This document shows, piece by piece, positions 24,038 through 32,581 of a stretch of DNA of 37,042 nucleotides. The position numbers and the translations under genes are program-made. The stretch is from Bacteroidales bacterium. GTDB lineage: Bacteria; Bacteroidota; Bacteroidia; Bacteroidales; UBA12077. The first letter of the stretch is position 1, and each line of letters opens with the position of its first letter. Under the pieces are notes generated by a model. That model did no database searches. It was not told the origin of the DNA and worked only from the letters and a program-made list of their open reading frames with translations. The stretch covers positions 1 to 37,042 of the forward strand of contig JAUWQL010000022.1 in assembly GCA_030611105.1 (NCBI GenBank), read 5' to 3'.

Positions 24038-25321
24038 CTATTTCGTTTTATTATAGTTATTATAAACTATAGCAACTCCCAACATAATTACAAAGAAAGT
24101 CAACAGTTTGCCGGCTTCTGCCAATACAACCATTAAATCCCCGCCACGAAGGAAAATATCATAAAAGCCATTTAATCCCCAGTGCAAAGGTGAAAACTGA
24201 CTTATAATTCTAATTGTATGTGGCATAACATAAACGGGAACCCAAATACCTCCTAATGCAGCAAATATTATGATTGAAACTGCTCCGAATGTTGCAGCTT
24301 GTTCGTGAGTTGTGGCAATTGTTCCGATTGCAACTCCATAACCCGTTGCAGCTAAACCTGATGATAATGCCATAACACCCAATGCAATTTTATGAGGTCC
24401 AATTTCCAGTTGCGGTAAACCCAGGGCAGGCATTATATAAACCCCAACCATAAGCATTAAAATGAATTGTAAAAATGCAACTCCCAGAAAGACAAAAATT
24501 TTACTGAACATAATCATTACAAATGATCCGGGCATTGTTTTTAATCTGAAAGCACTTCCATCATCACGCTCTTTTATAATATTTCCTGCAAGTGGCAGAA
24601 CAATAAAAAACATTGCAAACATTGTCCACGCAGGAACATTATGCTGTACTGAGTTAGGTAAGATTTCATTTTCAGTTGTCGATGCGTATACTTCTTTATA
24701 CCTAATTGTTTCGAAGCTTTCAAATTTAATAGGTTTTTGGCCAGGCATCAATTGAGCCATGGCTTCTGAAAAATTCTTAAAGAACATCTCTATTTCAAGC
24801 TGTGATGTAAATTCTTTTAATGAACTCATTACCATATTCTTAAATGAATTACTTGTAGCAGGATCAATATAAATGGTTACATCAATCGTACTTTTTTTCG
24901 TTCTTTTCTTAACTCCGGGAATATTAAACGATTTAAATGATTTATTAATTAAAGCATTTACATTTCCACGAATAGCCTCCGTTGCTCTTTCCGGTATTAT
25001 AATCCCAATTTTGTAATCACCTCTGGCAATTAATTCTTTGGCCGTTTCTTCATCTATATTTTCTCCGTTTATTTCTTCAACAATCTGAAAAAATTCTGAT
25101 GCGTATAAGCCCTTACTAATTGCTTCACCCAAACTATCCTTATCGTTATTTACAAGAATCATTGAAATGTTAACTTCTTTAACTGTTCTGAATGTAGCAT
25201 CCTGTATTACGGTCATTATCAGAATAAGAACTAAGGGCATGATAAATAAAATTGCCAGGCCGGCTCTGTCTCTGATAAGTACTAATAATTCCTTATATAT
25301 TGATGATAATAATCTTAACAT
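24038..25321 (-). CDS. ABC-2 type exporter permease
   Basis: The 427-residue membrane protein has the ABC2 layout: one membrane segment at about 20-40, a long extracytoplasmic domain to about residue 225 (with ATSNSFKNMVMSSL), and five segments in the last 200 residues, including TMFAMFFIVLPLAGNIIKERDDGSAFRLK, a characteristic family stretch, split near residue 230-255. It pairs with the ATPase gene 11 bases upstream. Together they could export the pigment, a precursor or a lipid. Flexirubin clusters of Bacteroidota contain such ABC systems. Family call is firm, substrate unknown. Confidence 0.88.
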   Translation of the reverse strand: MLRLLSSIYKELLVLIRDRAGLAILFIMPLVLILIMTVIQDATFRTVKEVNISMILVNNDKDSLGEAISKGLYASEFFQIVEEINGENIDEETAKELIARGDYKIGIIIPERATEAIRGNVNALINKSFKSFNIPGVKKRTKKSTIDVTIYIDPATSNSFKNMVMSSLKEFTSQLEIEMFFKNFSEAMAQLMPGQKPIKFESFETIRYKEVYASTTENEILPNSVQHNVPAWTMFAMFFIVLPLAGNIIKERDDGSAFRLKTMPGSFVMIMFSKIFVFLGVAFLQFILMLMVGVYIMPALGLPQLEIGPHKIALGVMALSSGLAATGYGVAIGTIATTHEQAATFGAVSIIIFAALGGIWVPVYVMPHTIRIISQFSPLHWGLNGFYDIFLRGGDLMVVLAEAGKLLTFFVIMLGVAIVYNNYNKTK

Positions 25322-25332
25322 ATTTCTGTAAT

Positions 25333-26091
25333 TTATTCGTCGCGTAATGCTCTTCCTGTTATATTTAAAAAGAGACTCTCTAAATCTGTATATTCTCCTT
25401 TGCCATCTATTAATTCTTTAGGTTTGCCTTCTGTAAGAATGTTGCCTTTATCAATAATAGCAACTTTTGAACAGAAGTTTTCTGCTTCTTCCATATAATG
25501 CGAAGTATAAATAATTGTAGTACCTTCTTTATTAATATTTTTGAGATGCTCAAGAATAACTTTTCTGGATTGAACGTCAATTCCTACAGTAGGTTCATCA
25601 AGATAAATGATTTTAGGTTTATGAAGTATTCCGGCAATTAAATTAATCCGGCGTTTCATACCTCCCGAAAAAGTTTTAATCCGACGATTTGCATTTTTTT
25701 CCAAACCGAACAATTCAAGACATTCGTTAATTCTGGATTTTAAATGTTTGCCTTTTAATCCGTATAAATGGCCAAAAAATGTAAGGTTTTCTCTGGCGGT
25801 TAATGATGGATAAAGTGCAATTTCCTGTGGAACAACGCCAATTATACTTTTGATTTTTTCGGCTGAATGCTGAAACTCCATTCCATCGATAAAAACATTC
25901 CCTGAGGTAGGACCGAATAATCCACACAGAATTGATATAGTTGTGGTTTTACCTGCTCCATTTGGGCCAAGTAAACCATAAATCTCACCTTTATCAATAT
26001 TCAGATTTATATTATCAATGGCAGGAACATTTGAACCTTTATAATATTTGGTTAAATATTTTAATTCAATAATATGCTGATTTTCCTGCAT
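25333..26091 (-). CDS. ABC exporter ATP-binding protein
   Basis: This 252-residue nucleotide-binding subunit shows Walker A GPNGAGKTT (42-50), the signature FSGGMKRR (about 143), Walker B KIIYLDEPTVG and the switch His in YTSHYMEEAE. It is of the DrrA/CcmA-type that serves ABC-2 permeases. Its ATG shares one base with the stop of the BtrH-like gene (TAATG), and the permease gene follows after 11 bases, so all three are co-translated. The coupling to a BtrH-like protein hints that the acyl product of that enzyme is what is exported. Confidence 0.93.
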   Translation of the reverse strand: MQENQHIIELKYLTKYYKGSNVPAIDNINLNIDKGEIYGLLGPNGAGKTTTISILCGLFGPTSGNVFIDGMEFQHSAEKIKSIIGVVPQEIALYPSLTARENLTFFGHLYGLKGKHLKSRINECLELFGLEKNANRRIKTFSGGMKRRINLIAGILHKPKIIYLDEPTVGIDVQSRKVILEHLKNINKEGTTIIYTSHYMEEAENFCSKVAIIDKGNILTEGKPKELIDGKGEYTDLESLFLNITGRALRDE

Positions 26092-27095
26092 TATTTTATC
26101 AGTTTCTTTATTTCTATAAAAAATCTTTCTTCATCATCTGCTATTTCGAGCATTAAGTTTGCCACAGTATTGTATCCATCAGGATCGGATGAACGACCTT
26201 TACAGGTTTGTGCTGCTTGTGATGAGAAATTTCGCCATTTATCGCCAATTTTTGTCATTTCTTTTGATAAGTCATTATACCTGTCATCTTGCATAACTTC
26301 TGCAACTTCCTGTAAAAAAGCAGCATAAATAAATCTGAATCCTGCGCCACCGGTTCCAATTTCTTCGAGCATACGAACCATTTGGGCCAAATAAGCTGCT
26401 GCTCTTTTCGGGCCAAGTTTTTCGGGCCATTTTCTCAATCTTTTTGAAAGGTATCTTATTCCTTTTACACCAAATAAAGGTACAGGTATATTAAGCATCC
26501 AGTCCGCTGTTTGTTTTATTCCTTTATGTATTGCTGATTTCAGGTCTATTTCTTCAGGTATGTTAATTGGATAATACATTTTGCCATTTGGGCTTAATGG
26601 ACCTTTAGCAAATCTTACCTTTTTTAGCTCTTCAGAAGTTAAAGTTGTTGCATACTCCATAACCGGATCGCTTATAAAGTAAGTATTATCTTCCTTACCA
26701 TAAACAGTCATGTTATGAGCATTAAAATGAAATCGATATGCCGGAGGGAAATAGGACAAGTGATAAACTCCGCCCTGAATTCCAACAGGTAATTTCTTTT
26801 CAAGCACTTTATCCAGTTCAGCCATGGCTCTTTTAGGTTGCTTCCTGAATGTTTGCTTTTTCATTTTAATTCCTAATCGCTTTGCAGCTTTTGTGAAAAT
26901 CATTCCGGGAACAGGTCGAAAAGATGCTATAGGAATTCCATTTAATTTAACAAAAGGCATGTAAGCAAAAAAGTATCCACTACCGATACCAAATATCATT
27001 GCTTCGCTTAAATTTAATCCATGATATTTTAATAAACTGGAAATTACTCCGTTTTCGCAGTGACCGGCGGGTATATGTTCGAAATCAAGTTTCAT
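26091..27095 (-). CDS. BtrH-like acyltransferase (BtrH N-terminal / DUF4872), copy 1
   Basis: The 334-residue protein has the BtrH N-terminal fold, a papain-like domain: Cys13 in AGHCENGVISSLL and His127 in FNAHNMTVYG, followed by ISDPV supplying a likely acidic residue. The C-terminal part (about 205-330) is a helical DUF4872-type domain with GTGGAGFRFIYAAFLQE. BtrH of butirosin biosynthesis transfers an acyl group from an ACP to an aminoglycoside, so an ACP-dependent acyl transfer or an amidase-like reaction is the natural guess. It is preceded by a small HTH-like gene (1-base gap) and followed by the ABC exporter (1-base overlap). A paralogue lies on the other strand at 35005-36018 with Cys and His at equivalent places. 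Confidence 0.82.
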   Translation of the reverse strand: MKLDFEHIPAGHCENGVISSLLKYHGLNLSEAMIFGIGSGYFFAYMPFVKLNGIPIASFRPVPGMIFTKAAKRLGIKMKKQTFRKQPKRAMAELDKVLEKKLPVGIQGGVYHLSYFPPAYRFHFNAHNMTVYGKEDNTYFISDPVMEYATTLTSEELKKVRFAKGPLSPNGKMYYPINIPEEIDLKSAIHKGIKQTADWMLNIPVPLFGVKGIRYLSKRLRKWPEKLGPKRAAAYLAQMVRMLEEIGTGGAGFRFIYAAFLQEVAEVMQDDRYNDLSKEMTKIGDKWRNFSSQAAQTCKGRSSDPDGYNTVANLMLEIADDEERFFIEIKKLIK

Positions 27096-27096
27096 T

Positions 27097-27501
27097 TTAT
27101 GATTTTAGTTTAAAATTTAATAATTCATCTACGCTGATTTCAAAAACTTTAGCGTAGTTTTCTAATTGTTGTTGGTTAAGTTTTTTAAAACCTTTTGGTT
27201 TCAAATGTCTTTTTACTTTCCATTTTGGTAATTCAATATAATCGGCCAGTAAAGCAATATTCATCATGGTTTTTGCCATATAATGCATAATTGGGCTTGC
27301 TTTGCCTGATTTTATTTTTTCATCCGCAAAATCAATATCTTCCTGAATATCTTTCCACGCAAGCTCGTTGACAATATTCTTTGGTTCCCAACCCTTACTT
27401 AAAACCTTTTCGTATTTCCCGTTTTTATTAATAGCATATTGTACTTCGCGAGTTATTCCTTCAGTTATGCCTTCATCTTGTGGTACTTTATCTTTTTCCA
27501 T
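27097..27501 (-). CDS. Small HTH-like protein paired with BtrH-like copy 1
   Basis: The 134-residue protein has an XRE-like helix-turn-helix region in its C-terminal half: IALLADYIELPKWKVKRHLK followed by LNQQQLENYAKVFEISVDELL, which reads as Cro/CI helices with the final "dominates xxVDELL" pattern common in XRE repressors. The N-terminal 70 residues are charged and unassigned. It shares the core KVKRHxK...F+KL...L..YAxVF with the plus-strand protein at 34508-35008, and each precedes a BtrH-like gene. It may be a regulator, or a small partner subunit of the BtrH-like enzyme; the strict pairing favours the second as much as the first. Confidence 0.6.
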   Translation of the reverse strand: MEKDKVPQDEGITEGITREVQYAINKNGKYEKVLSKGWEPKNIVNELAWKDIQEDIDFADEKIKSGKASPIMHYMAKTMMNIALLADYIELPKWKVKRHLKPKGFKKLNQQQLENYAKVFEISVDELLNFKLKS

Positions 27502-27531
27502 AACGATAAATTTAGGTCAAAAATGCATATT

Positions 27532-27969
27532 TTATTCGTCTAAAAAGATTTTCATGGAACAATCAGCAATTAACTGCTTATCACAAGTTATCTTTCCGTT
27601 TATTAAGGTCGTATTAAAAACTTTATGTTCTATATTAACTTCGGTTAAAATTGTCTTTCCTTTCTCAGGTAATTTGTGAATTGTTAGTTTTTGAACTGCT
27701 CCAATATATCCGGTTGGAACATCTTTATTTTCATTCCTGTATTCAAAACCAACACCAACTGCCGCGGTCTGAGCAATATTTTCGATTAAGCCCGATTCCT
27801 GTAAAAATCCATCTTTACAAAAAATATTACTTTCTAATATTTTAAAACTACCAATCGTTTGACCACCTTCAGCTTTATGCAATTTTTCAACCATAACCAT
27901 TGGTGCTCTTTGTGGAATAAACTGCATTATAGTTTCACCATCAGCAATTACATTGTCATATATTCCCAT
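27532..27969 (-). CDS. Hot-dog dehydratase-like protein (ApeP-like)
   Basis: The 145-residue protein resembles the second dehydratase of aryl polyene clusters. The opening FIPQRAPMVMVEKL (17-30) and ESGLIENIAQTAAVG (58-72) match the FabZ/ApeP hot-dog pattern, with Glu63 at the catalytic acid position. The His expected about 15 residues before it is Asn48 in ESNIFCKDGF. So it has the acid but not the His, the reverse of the FabZ-like protein at 15860-16234. It overlaps the end of the radical SAM gene by 22 bases. It is probably one half of the dehydrating machinery; alternative roles as a non-catalytic hot-dog partner remain open. Confidence 0.75.
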   Translation of the reverse strand: MGIYDNVIADGETIMQFIPQRAPMVMVEKLHKAEGGQTIGSFKILESNIFCKDGFLQESGLIENIAQTAAVGVGFEYRNENKDVPTGYIGAVQKLTIHKLPEKGKTILTEVNIEHKVFNTTLINGKITCDKQLIADCSMKIFLDE

Positions 27970-29306
27970 AATGGTCCTTTTTTATTTCTCTGTCGTAATT
28001 TATTTGTTATAGTTGTTGTGTCTTCATCAGGAAAAACCCAACGCTTACGTGTTTTTAGAGCTCTTTCTTTTAAGGTATCGTAATTTACATCTTTAGAAAG
28101 ATAATATTTAGGTTCAAGTAGGTTATCGTTTTTATCGATAACGCCTTCTTCAATAGCATATTGTTGAAGTTTTGTTCCGGGATATATTCGCATTCCGACA
28201 AATGTAAAAAATACAGTATTGTCGATTAACTTAGAGTTTTCGAAAGTTTCGTCAACCGTTGCATCAGTTTCGCCATAACCACCGGTAATAAGGAAGTGTG
28301 CAAAATCTATTCCAAGTTTATTACAAATTTCTGATTTTTCAAGTACATCTTTAACAGTAAAATTTTTACCATAAGTCTTCAGGCATTTTTCAGAAATAGC
28401 TTCTGTCCCAAATTCAACATGCTGCAGACCCGATTTCTTTAAAACTTTTAATAAATCCTCATCGAAGTTTTTAAAAGTAAAATATCCGCCCCAGTGAATT
28501 TTAATTCCACTGGCAATGATCTTTTCGGCGAGCTCATAATTATATTGGTTGTTGATATTAAAAACTGAATCGGTAAAGAAAACATAGTCAATACCTTTCT
28601 GATAATATAATTTCTTTAATGTATCAACAATTTTATCAGTATTTAATGTTCGCACCTTTTTTCCTTCAATTAAAGGATAAGTACAGTATATACAATTGTA
28701 AGGGCATCCGCGCTTTGTTTGAATATTTAACATCCCGCTCTTTTCCCAGTAAAAATCAATCAGGTTTTCATCAAAGTTTAGATCCAGATCGCTAAAATAG
28801 CTTTCATGCTTATTAAAAACACATTGTCCATTTTTCTTGTACACTAGACGACTTAATTCTGTATAATCTTCGTTTTTATCAATGTTGTTAATTAGCTTTA
28901 GAATAGTTTCTTCGCCTTCGCCGTAAATACCAAAATCCGGATTTAATCTTTTATACATCAGTTCAGGAAAAATAGAGAAACCAGAACCACCTATGATAAT
29001 TTTAGCATCTGAAACAGTACGAAGATTATCAATAATATTTTTATATTGAGTTACAAATTCTTCGCGATTGTATGAGTTTACATCATCAATATTTCTAAAA
29101 GAAACACCAATGTATTTAGGATTATATTCTATAACAGCTGATTTTAATTCTTCTATTGAAATGAAATTAAGATCTACTATTTTAGTCTCATATTCTGGCA
29201 ATTTTTCATTTAAATATGTAGAAATATATGAAAGCCCGATAGGATAAACCGGATAGGGGACAGTGTACTGATTTGCTGATATGAATAATATCCTATTTTC
29301 TTTCAT
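27948..29306 (-). CDS. Cobalamin-binding-domain radical SAM protein
   Basis: The 452-residue enzyme starts with a Rossmann-like B12-binding domain (about 1-150) and continues with a radical SAM barrel whose [4Fe-4S] motif is RGCPYNCIYCTYP (Cys201, Cys205, Cys208). The lower-axial DxHxxG motif of the B12 domain is not evident; the corresponding loop reads SFRNIDDVNSYN (69-80). GGSGFSIFPELMY and YGEGEE are typical of this class. Family members methylate unactivated carbons or rearrange substrates. In a polyene cluster, ring or chain C-methylation is a fair guess. It overlaps the LpxL-like gene upstream by four bases and the ApeP-like gene by 22. Confidence 0.86.
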   Translation of the reverse strand: MKENRILFISANQYTVPYPVYPIGLSYISTYLNEKLPEYETKIVDLNFISIEELKSAVIEYNPKYIGVSFRNIDDVNSYNREEFVTQYKNIIDNLRTVSDAKIIIGGSGFSIFPELMYKRLNPDFGIYGEGEETILKLINNIDKNEDYTELSRLVYKKNGQCVFNKHESYFSDLDLNFDENLIDFYWEKSGMLNIQTKRGCPYNCIYCTYPLIEGKKVRTLNTDKIVDTLKKLYYQKGIDYVFFTDSVFNINNQYNYELAEKIIASGIKIHWGGYFTFKNFDEDLLKVLKKSGLQHVEFGTEAISEKCLKTYGKNFTVKDVLEKSEICNKLGIDFAHFLITGGYGETDATVDETFENSKLIDNTVFFTFVGMRIYPGTKLQQYAIEEGVIDKNDNLLEPKYYLSKDVNYDTLKERALKTRKRWVFPDEDTTTITNKLRQRNKKGPLWEYMTM

Positions 29307-30205
29307 TTGTTATCTGTTTTCCAAAACTGGTAATAATTAAACCATTGTAATGGATATATTCTCAATATTCTTTCAAATTCTTTAGCGAATTTTTCAACAA
29401 ATTTTAGTAGTTCTTTTTCCTGTTCTTCAGGATCTTTAAATCTTTCAACAGTTTCGGGAGGTGAAGCAAAAAAATGATAATGTGTTTTAGATTCTTTCAT
29501 TGCAAAAGTAAAAGTAACAGGTACTCCAAATCGAGCTGCTAAATAGAATGGTCCTGATGGAAATAGTGCTTTCTGTCCCATAAAATCAATTTCGAAAACT
29601 TTACTTTCTTCAATAAAACGATCACCAGCTATAGCAATAAGTTCCTTATTAATAAGAGCTTTGCTTATTGGAACAATATGCGAATAATTATTTTGTATTG
29701 GAATTATATTAACATCTTTATTTGTAAGCACATCAGTCAAATAATTTTTTATTTTCTGATGTTCTGCATCAAGCATGAGAATATTAATTTTTGTATCTAA
29801 ACGTTCTAATAACTGACCCGCAACTTCGAAGTTTCCAATATGTGTATTTACAATAATTCCACCTGTTTTGTTTTTTGCCATTTCACGTAAATGATGTTCT
29901 CCATCAAAATTGTAGGTGAATTTGCCTTTTAAACCTCCCAGGATGGCAACCTTATCTAGCAAGACTTGTCCAAAGACAAAGTAGTTTTTGTAAATACTCC
30001 ATTTAGATTTTAACCAGGAGTATTTTAATATTTTGCGGAAATAAAAATAAGTAGCTTTTGAGCTGGTACGCGAAAAAAGAAAGTAATAAAATGCAACAAA
30101 TAGAAGTATAAAATAAGCGAAAGACAGTCCTAAATACTTAAGTGTTAACACAAATATTTTATAGCCTAATACATTTCCCCGGGATTGTCCTTTCCATAAT
30201 GGCAT
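29303..30205 (-). CDS. LpxL/HtrB-like lysophospholipid acyltransferase
   Basis: The 300-residue protein has an N-terminal membrane anchor (about 24-44) and a lipid A biosynthesis acyltransferase domain with the catalytic HX4E motif NTHIGNFE (His122, Glu127), DAEHQKIKNYL and the downstream GDRFIEESKVFEIDFMGQKALFPSGP region in parts, then a C-terminal IYPLQWFNYYQFW typical of LpxL. It would transfer an acyl group from ACP to a lipid or glycolipid. Aryl polyene clusters contain such enzymes, thought to attach the polyene to its lipid anchor. It is separated from ACP 2 by 32 bases. Confidence 0.87.
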   Translation of the reverse strand: MPLWKGQSRGNVLGYKIFVLTLKYLGLSFAYFILLFVAFYYFLFSRTSSKATYFYFRKILKYSWLKSKWSIYKNYFVFGQVLLDKVAILGGLKGKFTYNFDGEHHLREMAKNKTGGIIVNTHIGNFEVAGQLLERLDTKINILMLDAEHQKIKNYLTDVLTNKDVNIIPIQNNYSHIVPISKALINKELIAIAGDRFIEESKVFEIDFMGQKALFPSGPFYLAARFGVPVTFTFAMKESKTHYHFFASPPETVERFKDPEEQEKELLKFVEKFAKEFERILRIYPLQWFNYYQFWKTDNK

Positions 30206-30237
30206 TTAAAAACCTCCAATTTCTTTCTAATCAATGA

Positions 30238-30486
30238 TTAGTTAGCTTGAACCCGGTTTATGATATAATCATAAAAATCCTGAAGTGTTTTTATGCCAAC
30301 AAAATCTTCACCTTTTACTTTAAAACCAAAGGTCTTTTCAATAATTACCACGAGATCAACATAATCCAAACTATCAATTTCTAATGTTTCTTTTAGCCTG
30401 GCTGTAGGAACAAGCTGATTTTCTTCAAGCTCAAATTCATCAATTAAAAAATCATTTACCTTAATAATAATTTCTTTATTCTCCAT
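30238..30486 (-). CDS. Acyl carrier protein 2
   Basis: The 82-residue ACP has the carrier serine in LEIDSLDYVDL (Ser39). It differs from ACP 1 and ACP 3, which share LGLDSIDAxEL, so it may serve a separate step: it sits between the KS at 30512 and the LpxL-like acyltransferase at 29303, and may deliver chains to that enzyme. Confidence 0.9.
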   Translation of the reverse strand: MENKEIIIKVNDFLIDEFELEENQLVPTARLKETLEIDSLDYVDLVVIIEKTFGFKVKGEDFVGIKTLQDFYDYIINRVQAN

Positions 30487-30511
30487 TTTTATTATCTCCC
30501 GCTTAATAAAA

Positions 30512-31735
30512 TTATTTTATCTTTTTAACGATTAAGGATGAGTTTGTACCTCCAAATCCAAATGAGTTTGACAAAAATATATCAATATTATGATTTTTAA
30601 TAGTTTCAGCAGCAATATTTAATTTTGCTGAGTATTCATCAGGGTTTTCGAAATTAATATTAGGTGCAACGTAGGAGTTTTGCATCATCAAAACTGAATA
30701 AATAATTTCACTGGCTCCACCCATCCACATTTCATGTCCTGTCATTGATTTTGTTGAACTTACATAAGGAGTTTTTAGTCCGAATACTTTGCTAATTGAT
30801 TGTGCTTCATTTAAATCACCAACAGGTGTTGCTGTTGCATGAGCATTAATATAATCTATTTGTGCAGCTTTAAGCTGAGCATCTTTAAGCGACATTTCCA
30901 AAGATTTTGCAGGGCCTACAACATTAGGAACAGATATATGATCTCCATTCGATGAAAAACCGTATCCAACTATTTCAGCAATAATTGTAGCACCTCTTTT
31001 TATTGCAGATTCGTAGCTTTCTAATATTACAGTAGCAGCACCACCACTTGGAACCAATCCGTCACGGTCGCGATCAAATGGCCTGCTTGCTTTTTGTGGT
31101 TGGTCCTCGCGAACCGAAAATGCGTTTAATCCATCGAAACTACCCATTGAATGATAATTAATTTCCTGTCCACCACCACAAATGATAATATTTTGCAAAC
31201 CACTTCTGATTAAATAATAACCTATTCCAATAGAATGAGAACCGCTTGCACATGCTGCACTAATAGTAAGATTAATTCCCTTTAAATGGAAAATGGTAGA
31301 TAAATTCATTGTGATTGTTGAATTCATCGATTGAAAAATTGCTCCGGAACCTAAAAGTGCTGTATCCTTTTTTTCTTTTAAAATATCATAAGATTCAACA
31401 ACGGCTTTGGCAGAACTGTCATTTCCGTATAAAATCCCTACATCGTTTTTATCTAAAAAATCTTCATAAATTTTTGCCCGTTTTAAGGCTTCAGCAGTTG
31501 CAACATAAGCGTATTCTCCCTCTTCGGCCATTCCAACTCGCTGACGACGTTTTAATTCTCCTTTTAAATTCGGACGTTCTATAATTCCGGTTAAACCAGA
31601 ACGAAAACCTAAATCTTTTCTTAGTTGTTCAAAACCAATTCCTGATTTCCCGGTATAAAGCGAATTATTTACTTCTTCAATATTTTTACCAATAGTGGAA
31701 TAAATTCCCATTCCTGTTATTACCACTCTATTCAT
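30512..31735 (-). CDS. 3-oxoacyl-ACP synthase, third complete KS
   Basis: The 407-residue FabB/F-like KS has Cys162 in SAACASGSHS, His299 in NAHATATPVGD and His334 in MTGHEMWMGGASE. The usual GEGAA before the active site tunnel is changed to SGGAA (229-233), and GHEMWMGGA is closer to FabB/ApeR-like enzymes than to FabF. It is 25 bases from ACP 2 and follows the FabG gene across a palindrome-bearing gap. It corresponds in position to the extra KS (ApeR-like) that accompanies the reductase and second dehydratase in aryl polyene clusters. Catalytic function is well supported; its substrate is inferred. Confidence 0.92.
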   Translation of the reverse strand: MNRVVITGMGIYSTIGKNIEEVNNSLYTGKSGIGFEQLRKDLGFRSGLTGIIERPNLKGELKRRQRVGMAEEGEYAYVATAEALKRAKIYEDFLDKNDVGILYGNDSSAKAVVESYDILKEKKDTALLGSGAIFQSMNSTITMNLSTIFHLKGINLTISAACASGSHSIGIGYYLIRSGLQNIIICGGGQEINYHSMGSFDGLNAFSVREDQPQKASRPFDRDRDGLVPSGGAATVILESYESAIKRGATIIAEIVGYGFSSNGDHISVPNVVGPAKSLEMSLKDAQLKAAQIDYINAHATATPVGDLNEAQSISKVFGLKTPYVSSTKSMTGHEMWMGGASEIIYSVLMMQNSYVAPNINFENPDEYSAKLNIAAETIKNHNIDIFLSNSFGFGGTNSSLIVKKIK

Positions 31736-31812
31736 AGGTCTGTATAAGATATTTATAAATGCCTAAAATATTTATGAATGCCTAAAACACTCATTAAATA
31801 TTTTAGCTCATT

Positions 31813-31832
31813 CCTGCCTGCCGGTAGGCAGG
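31813..31832. repeat. Palindrome, CCTGCC-GGCAGG family
   Basis: CCTGCCTGCCGGTAGGCAGG has seven-base arms CCTGCCT/AGGCAGG and lies in the 117-base gap between the FabG and KS genes, 20 bases from a T-rich run on the plus strand. It could act as a weak terminator or processing site but matches copies elsewhere in the window. Confidence 0.65.
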
Positions 31833-31852
31833 TTAGTTCATTTTTTAATTTG

Positions 31853-32581
31853 TTATGTATAAAGTCCTCCGTTAACAGAAATCACTTCGCCTGTTATATA
31901 TGATGCTTTAGGTGAAGCAAGGAACGAAACAACATTTGCTACTTCTTCAGCATTTCCAAATCTATTCATTGGAATCATTCTTTTATAATCTTTTTCTTCC
32001 AATTCAGCAGTCATATCTGTTTTAATAAAACCGGGTGCAACACAATTAACCGTTACATTTTTCTTTGCAACTTCCTGAGCTAAAGCTTTGCTTGCTGCAA
32101 TAACACCACCTTTTGCAGCAGAATAATTTGTTTGTCCCGGTAATCCTTTAATACCTGATAATGATACTACATTAACAATTCTACCATATTTGTTAACAAT
32201 CATATCTTGTATTAAATGTTTTGTAATATAATAAAAACTATCAAGATTTGTGTTTAAAACATCTTTCCAGTCTTCATCTTTCATCCACACAATTAAAGCA
32301 TCTTTTCTGATACCTGCATTATTTATTAATACCTCAATTACAGAATCAGGATTTTTTTCTTTCCAGTTATCTAAAGAAGTTTTAATATCTTCAGGATTAG
32401 AAACATCAAATTGCATTAACTCGCCTGAACCGCCATTATTTTTTATTTGATTTAAAGTATCTTCAGCTTCTTCCGTATTACTTCTGTAATTTATTAAAAC
32501 ATGATATCCTTGTTTAGCAATTTCTAAACAAATTGCCTTTCCTATCCCTCTTGAGCCTCCTGTAACTAGTGCAAATTTCAT
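31853..32581 (-). CDS. 3-oxoacyl-ACP reductase, FabG-type SDR
   Basis: The 242-residue short-chain dehydrogenase has the NADPH site TGGSRGIG (7-14), NNAG (87-90), and catalytic Ser140, Tyr153 and Lys157 (YSAAK). The C-terminal YITGEVISVNGGLY is typical of FabG. It reduces 3-oxoacyl-ACP to the 3-hydroxy form before dehydration. Its ATG shares a base with the stop of the ammonia-lyase gene (TAATG), placing starter synthesis and chain reduction in one transcript. It corresponds to ApeQ. Confidence 0.93.
   Translation of the reverse strand: MKFALVTGGSRGIGKAICLEIAKQGYHVLINYRSNTEEAEDTLNQIKNNGGSGELMQFDVSNPEDIKTSLDNWKEKNPDSVIEVLINNAGIRKDALIVWMKDEDWKDVLNTNLDSFYYITKHLIQDMIVNKYGRIVNVVSLSGIKGLPGQTNYSAAKGGVIAASKALAQEVAKKNVTVNCVAPGFIKTDMTAELEEKDYKRMIPMNRFGNAEEVANVVSFLASPKASYITGEVISVNGGLYT

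Noticed and set aside
24462-24755. 97-codon plus-strand frame inside the ABC permease gene
   Set aside because: It is antisense to well-supported membrane segments, and long shadow frames are common opposite such genes.
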